Assembly: GCA_007692645.1 (NCBI GenBank) | Contig: REBR01000129.1 | Span: 1 to 38,028, forward strand | Direction: 5' to 3' | DNA length: 38,028 nucleotides | DNA from: Halomonadaceae bacterium | GTDB lineage: Bacteria; Pseudomonadota; Gammaproteobacteria; Pseudomonadales; Oleiphilaceae | Shown here: positions 35,899-38,028 of the stretch, piece by piece | Numbering within the stretch: the first letter of the stretch is position 1 | How the letters are laid out: every line of letters starts with the position of its first letter | Position numbers and translations under genes: made by a program | Notes under the pieces: model-generated | Databases searched by the model: none | What the model saw: only the letters and a program-made list of their open reading frames with translations | What the model was told of the DNA's origin: nothing

Positions 35899-36897
35899 TT
35901 ACTGGCCGGGCAGCTGCAACGGCGGGCTGTCCAGATTGGCCAGTTGCTCCCGTAGCATTAAAATATGATCTGACCAATAGCGGGCATGGGCAAACCAGGG
36001 GAAATGCTGGGGGAAGGTGGGGTCGTCCCAGCGCCGGGCCAACCAGGCGGCCTGGCTGACCACCCGGTAGGTACGCAGGGGTTCAATCAGAAAACGCTCC
36101 CGGTTATTGAATTCATGGAACTGTTCATAGCCTTCAATGATTTCTGCAAACTGTAACTGCTGCTCCTGAAGATCGCCGCTCAGCAATAACCAGATGTCCT
36201 GCATCGCTGGGCCCTGGCGGGTATCATCAAAATCAACCAGCAGAATGCGCTCTTCCCGCATCAGGATATTACCCAGGTGAAAATCCCCATGCAGGCGCAG
36301 GCTGGTGAGGTCCCCTGCGTCAGCAATACGCTGCGCCACCCGTGGAATCAGATCATCCATCAGGCTGGTATAGGGTAAACGCAGGTCCTGGGGAATAAAA
36401 CCGGAGTTAAGCAGCAGTTCCTGATTCTCGCGAATGCCTCCAAGAATATCCAGGGTAGGGCGATGCTCGAAGGGGGTTACGGCGCCGATCCGGTGCAAAC
36501 GCCCCAGCCACTGGCCAAGGCGATAGAGGGTGTCTGGCATGCTGATGTCCGGCGCCTGGCCACCCCGTTGCGGGTAGAGGGCAAAGGTAAAACCCTGCCA
36601 GTGTCCCAGGTAGCCCCCATCAGCCAGCTTCCTGGCCGCCACAGCGGGCACTTCGCCAGCCTCCAGTTCAGCAACGAAGCGGTGTTCCTCTTCCAGCTGT
36701 AGTGGGGTCCAGCGGTGGGGGCGGTAGAATTTCGCAATCAGTGGGCTAGCGTCTTCAATGCCTACCTGGTACACCCGGTTTTCATAACTATTGAGGGGGA
36801 ACAGGCGGCCATTGACAGTGAAGCCAGCGGATTCCACGGCATCCAGTACCAGGTCCGGAGTGAGAAATTGATAGGGATGTCCTTGCTGGTCTGCCAT
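35899..36897 (-). CDS. srkA: Stress response Ser/Thr kinase SrkA (YihE/RdoA)
   Basis: SrkA is a small kinase of the choline/aminoglycoside kinase fold that protects against envelope and programmed-death stress. The 332-residue product has the start region NGRLFPLNSYENRVYQVGIE, the nucleotide-binding lysine in LIAKFYRPHRW, the catalytic loop LRLHGDFHLGNIL and the metal-binding VDFDDTRQGPAMQDIWLLL. ATG 36897 is the family-like start. In E. coli srkA is next to dsbA; here it precedes cmoAB on the same strand. Confidence 0.95.
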   Translation of the reverse strand: MADQQGHPYQFLTPDLVLDAVESAGFTVNGRLFPLNSYENRVYQVGIEDASPLIAKFYRPHRWTPLQLEEEHRFVAELEAGEVPAVAARKLADGGYLGHWQGFTFALYPQRGGQAPDISMPDTLYRLGQWLGRLHRIGAVTPFEHRPTLDILGGIRENQELLLNSGFIPQDLRLPYTSLMDDLIPRVAQRIADAGDLTSLRLHGDFHLGNILMREERILLVDFDDTRQGPAMQDIWLLLSGDLQEQQLQFAEIIEGYEQFHEFNNRERFLIEPLRTYRVVSQAAWLARRWDDPTFPQHFPWFAHARYWSDHILMLREQLANLDSPPLQLPGQ

Positions 36898-36958
36898 GGT
36901 TCGCTATGCGCTCATACTGATGACAATAAGACGCGCATGATAACACGGTAACTGCGGC

Positions 36959-37438
36959 TTAGGGGGAGGCCAGAGACCAGTCCGGGCGGTAGGCCGGGGG
37001 AGCGGCGGCATGGTGGCGCCTGACCGGTTGTTCCCTTAAGGCCATGCCATTCAGGTAATACCAGTTTTCGTCCAGTTCCCAGCGCACCCGCTCTATACCG
37101 GGCCTGGCCAGAATTATTTCGCTGGCCTTGGCCTGGAGTCGGGCAAACTCCCTTTCTACACGCTGTAACTCACGGCTTTGGGGTGGCATGCCCGCAAGGC
37201 TTGGGAACAGGGCGGTGAGTGCTTCTGCCGTGGTCACCCGGGAAGAGCGCAGGGTGGTCATTACCGCGGTCTGCCTTTCCACCCGCAGAACCCGGAAGGG
37301 GTAGGGATAACTGGCGAGTTGTTCCTCGGCCTGTATGGCATTGTTCAGACTGATCACAGTAACTCCGCGCCAACCCAGCCATGTGGCAAAAAGGGTGGCA
37401 ACGACCATTACCATGAAAAACTGCCTGCTGTCGGACAT
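36959..37438 (-). CDS. Small membrane-anchored protein, family not recognised
   Basis: From ATG 37438 the product is 159 residues: a short cytoplasmic start (MSDSRQ), one hydrophobic segment (FFMVMVVATLFATWLGWRGV, residues about 7-26), then a soluble, arginine-rich part that may form helices (SRELQRVEREFARLQAKASE). The last third contains WELDENWYYLNGMALREQP and a proline/alanine-rich tail. A longer frame (to 37561) exists, but its extra residues overlap the region needed by the divergent gene, and AAGGA eight to twelve bases before 37438 supports the shorter form. I do not recognise the family. It may be the first gene of a unit with srkA, cmoA and cmoB, with a 61-base gap to srkA. Confidence 0.65.
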   Translation of the reverse strand: MSDSRQFFMVMVVATLFATWLGWRGVTVISLNNAIQAEEQLASYPYPFRVLRVERQTAVMTTLRSSRVTTAEALTALFPSLAGMPPQSRELQRVEREFARLQAKASEIILARPGIERVRWELDENWYYLNGMALREQPVRRHHAAAPPAYRPDWSLASP

Positions 37439-37577
37439 GTTCCGTATTCCTTGTCTCAGACTGATGATCCCTCTCCTGGGCATCAGGTGTCTGTGCTCAC
37501 TGCTGACAGACGTAACCACTTCAGTATACTGGCCCCTGGGAGGTTTGACAGCACCGGTCACCAGGAGATGCTAAATA

Positions 37578-38028
37578 ATGGATACACTTCACACTCAGGC
37601 GGTGGTGATTGGCGCTGGGGTTATCGGTTTGGCGGTTGCCAGGGCATTGGCTATGACCGGGCGTGAGGTGATGTTACTGGAAGCTGGTGACCGTGAGGGG
37701 GAAGGGATCTCCTCCCGTAACAGCGAGGTGATTCACGCAGGGCTGTATTACCCCCCGGGTTCCCGTAAGGCCGTCATGTGCCGCCAGGGGCGAGAGGCGT
37801 TGTACCGCTATTGTGAGCAGCGCCCAATTCCGGTGCGCCAGTGTGGCAAGTGGCTGGTGGCGACGGAGCCGGAACAGTTGCCCCGGTTACAGGAGCTACA
37901 GGATAATGCTGCGGCTAACCATGTGTCCCTGACGCCGGTGTCGGCTGAGAGGCTGGCAGCGGAACCCGCGCTCCGTGCAGTGGCAGCCCTTGAGTCCCCA
38001 TTGACCGGCATTATTGACAGCCATGCCC
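37578..38028 (+). CDS. FAD-dependent L-2-hydroxyglutarate dehydrogenase-like oxidoreductase (N-terminal part, runs off window)
   Basis: The first 150 residues belong to the DAO superfamily of FAD oxidases and dehydrogenases. The FAD-binding loop is AVVIGAGVIGLAVARAL (residues about 8-24), followed by EVMLLEAGDREGEGISSRNS and EVIHAGLYYPPGSRKAVMCR, the latter matching the LhgO / L-2-hydroxyglutarate dehydrogenase group. KWLVATEPEQLPRLQ and GIIDSHA also fit. ATG 37578 has AGGAGATG 7-8 bases upstream. The gene is divergent from the small membrane protein, so 37439-37577 should hold promoters for both. The C-terminal part lies outside the window. Confidence 0.87.
   Translation, partial: MDTLHTQAVVIGAGVIGLAVARALAMTGREVMLLEAGDREGEGISSRNSEVIHAGLYYPPGSRKAVMCRQGREALYRYCEQRPIPVRQCGKWLVATEPEQLPRLQELQDNAAANHVSLTPVSAERLAAEPALRAVAALESPLTGIIDSHA

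Overview
The window is a gene-dense chromosomal segment of a gammaproteobacterium. Gene content and order closely follow, from memory, the envelope and nitrogen-PTS region of Pseudomonas (gatCA, mreBCD, maf, rng, yhdP, nit, then rpoN-hpf-ptsN-rapZ-npr, lptBAC, kdsCD, mla genes, ibaG, murA, hisGDC, zapG/zapE). The paired DUF1302 and DUF1329 genes suggest a marine or hydrocarbon-using relative such as Alcanivorax or a similar Oceanospirillales/Pseudomonadales lineage. That placement is an inference. No tRNA, rRNA, CRISPR array, insertion sequence or prophage was seen.

Layout. 1-2067 (minus): the start of gatA, all of gatC, and an unrecognised outer-membrane beta-barrel gene. 2274-11721 (plus): mreB, mreC, mreD, maf, rng, yhdP and a nitrilase-family gene, close-packed and probably one or two transcripts for cell shape, RNA turnover and envelope lipid homeostasis. 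11780-12082 (minus): a small ComEA-like helix-hairpin-helix gene. 12344-21208 (minus): a long same-strand block read from right to left: yrbG, kdsD, kdsC, lptC, lptA, lptB (KDO supply and LPS export), then rpoN, hpf, ptsN, rapZ, npr and darP (sigma-54, nitrogen PTS and ribosome control). 21320-27526 (plus): mlaD, mlaC, ibaG, murA, hisG, hisD, hisC. 27560-29287: zapG (minus) and zapE (plus), both linked to cell division. 29284-34060: a thiolase (minus) divergent from a DUF1302 barrel and a DUF1329 periplasmic protein (plus), closed by a strong terminator. 34123-38028: cmoB, cmoA, srkA and a small membrane-anchored protein (minus), then the start of an L-2-hydroxyglutarate dehydrogenase-like oxidoreductase (plus).

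Points of interest. The Mla locus retains mlaD and mlaC but lacks mlaF, mlaE and mlaB at the expected positions. The mreC frame has no usual start codon at its conserved N terminus and appears to start at ATC. Two near-perfect palindromes flank rpoN, one lying on an extended -10 element before hpf. An uncharacterised barrel gene sits between gatC and mreB with an inverted repeat upstream. tldD and pmbA are absent from the place where relatives carry them. Most of the window is conserved core genome, and nothing in it proves a new multi-gene system. The best candidates for undescribed biology are the reduced Mla module and the thiolase/DUF1302/DUF1329 unit.
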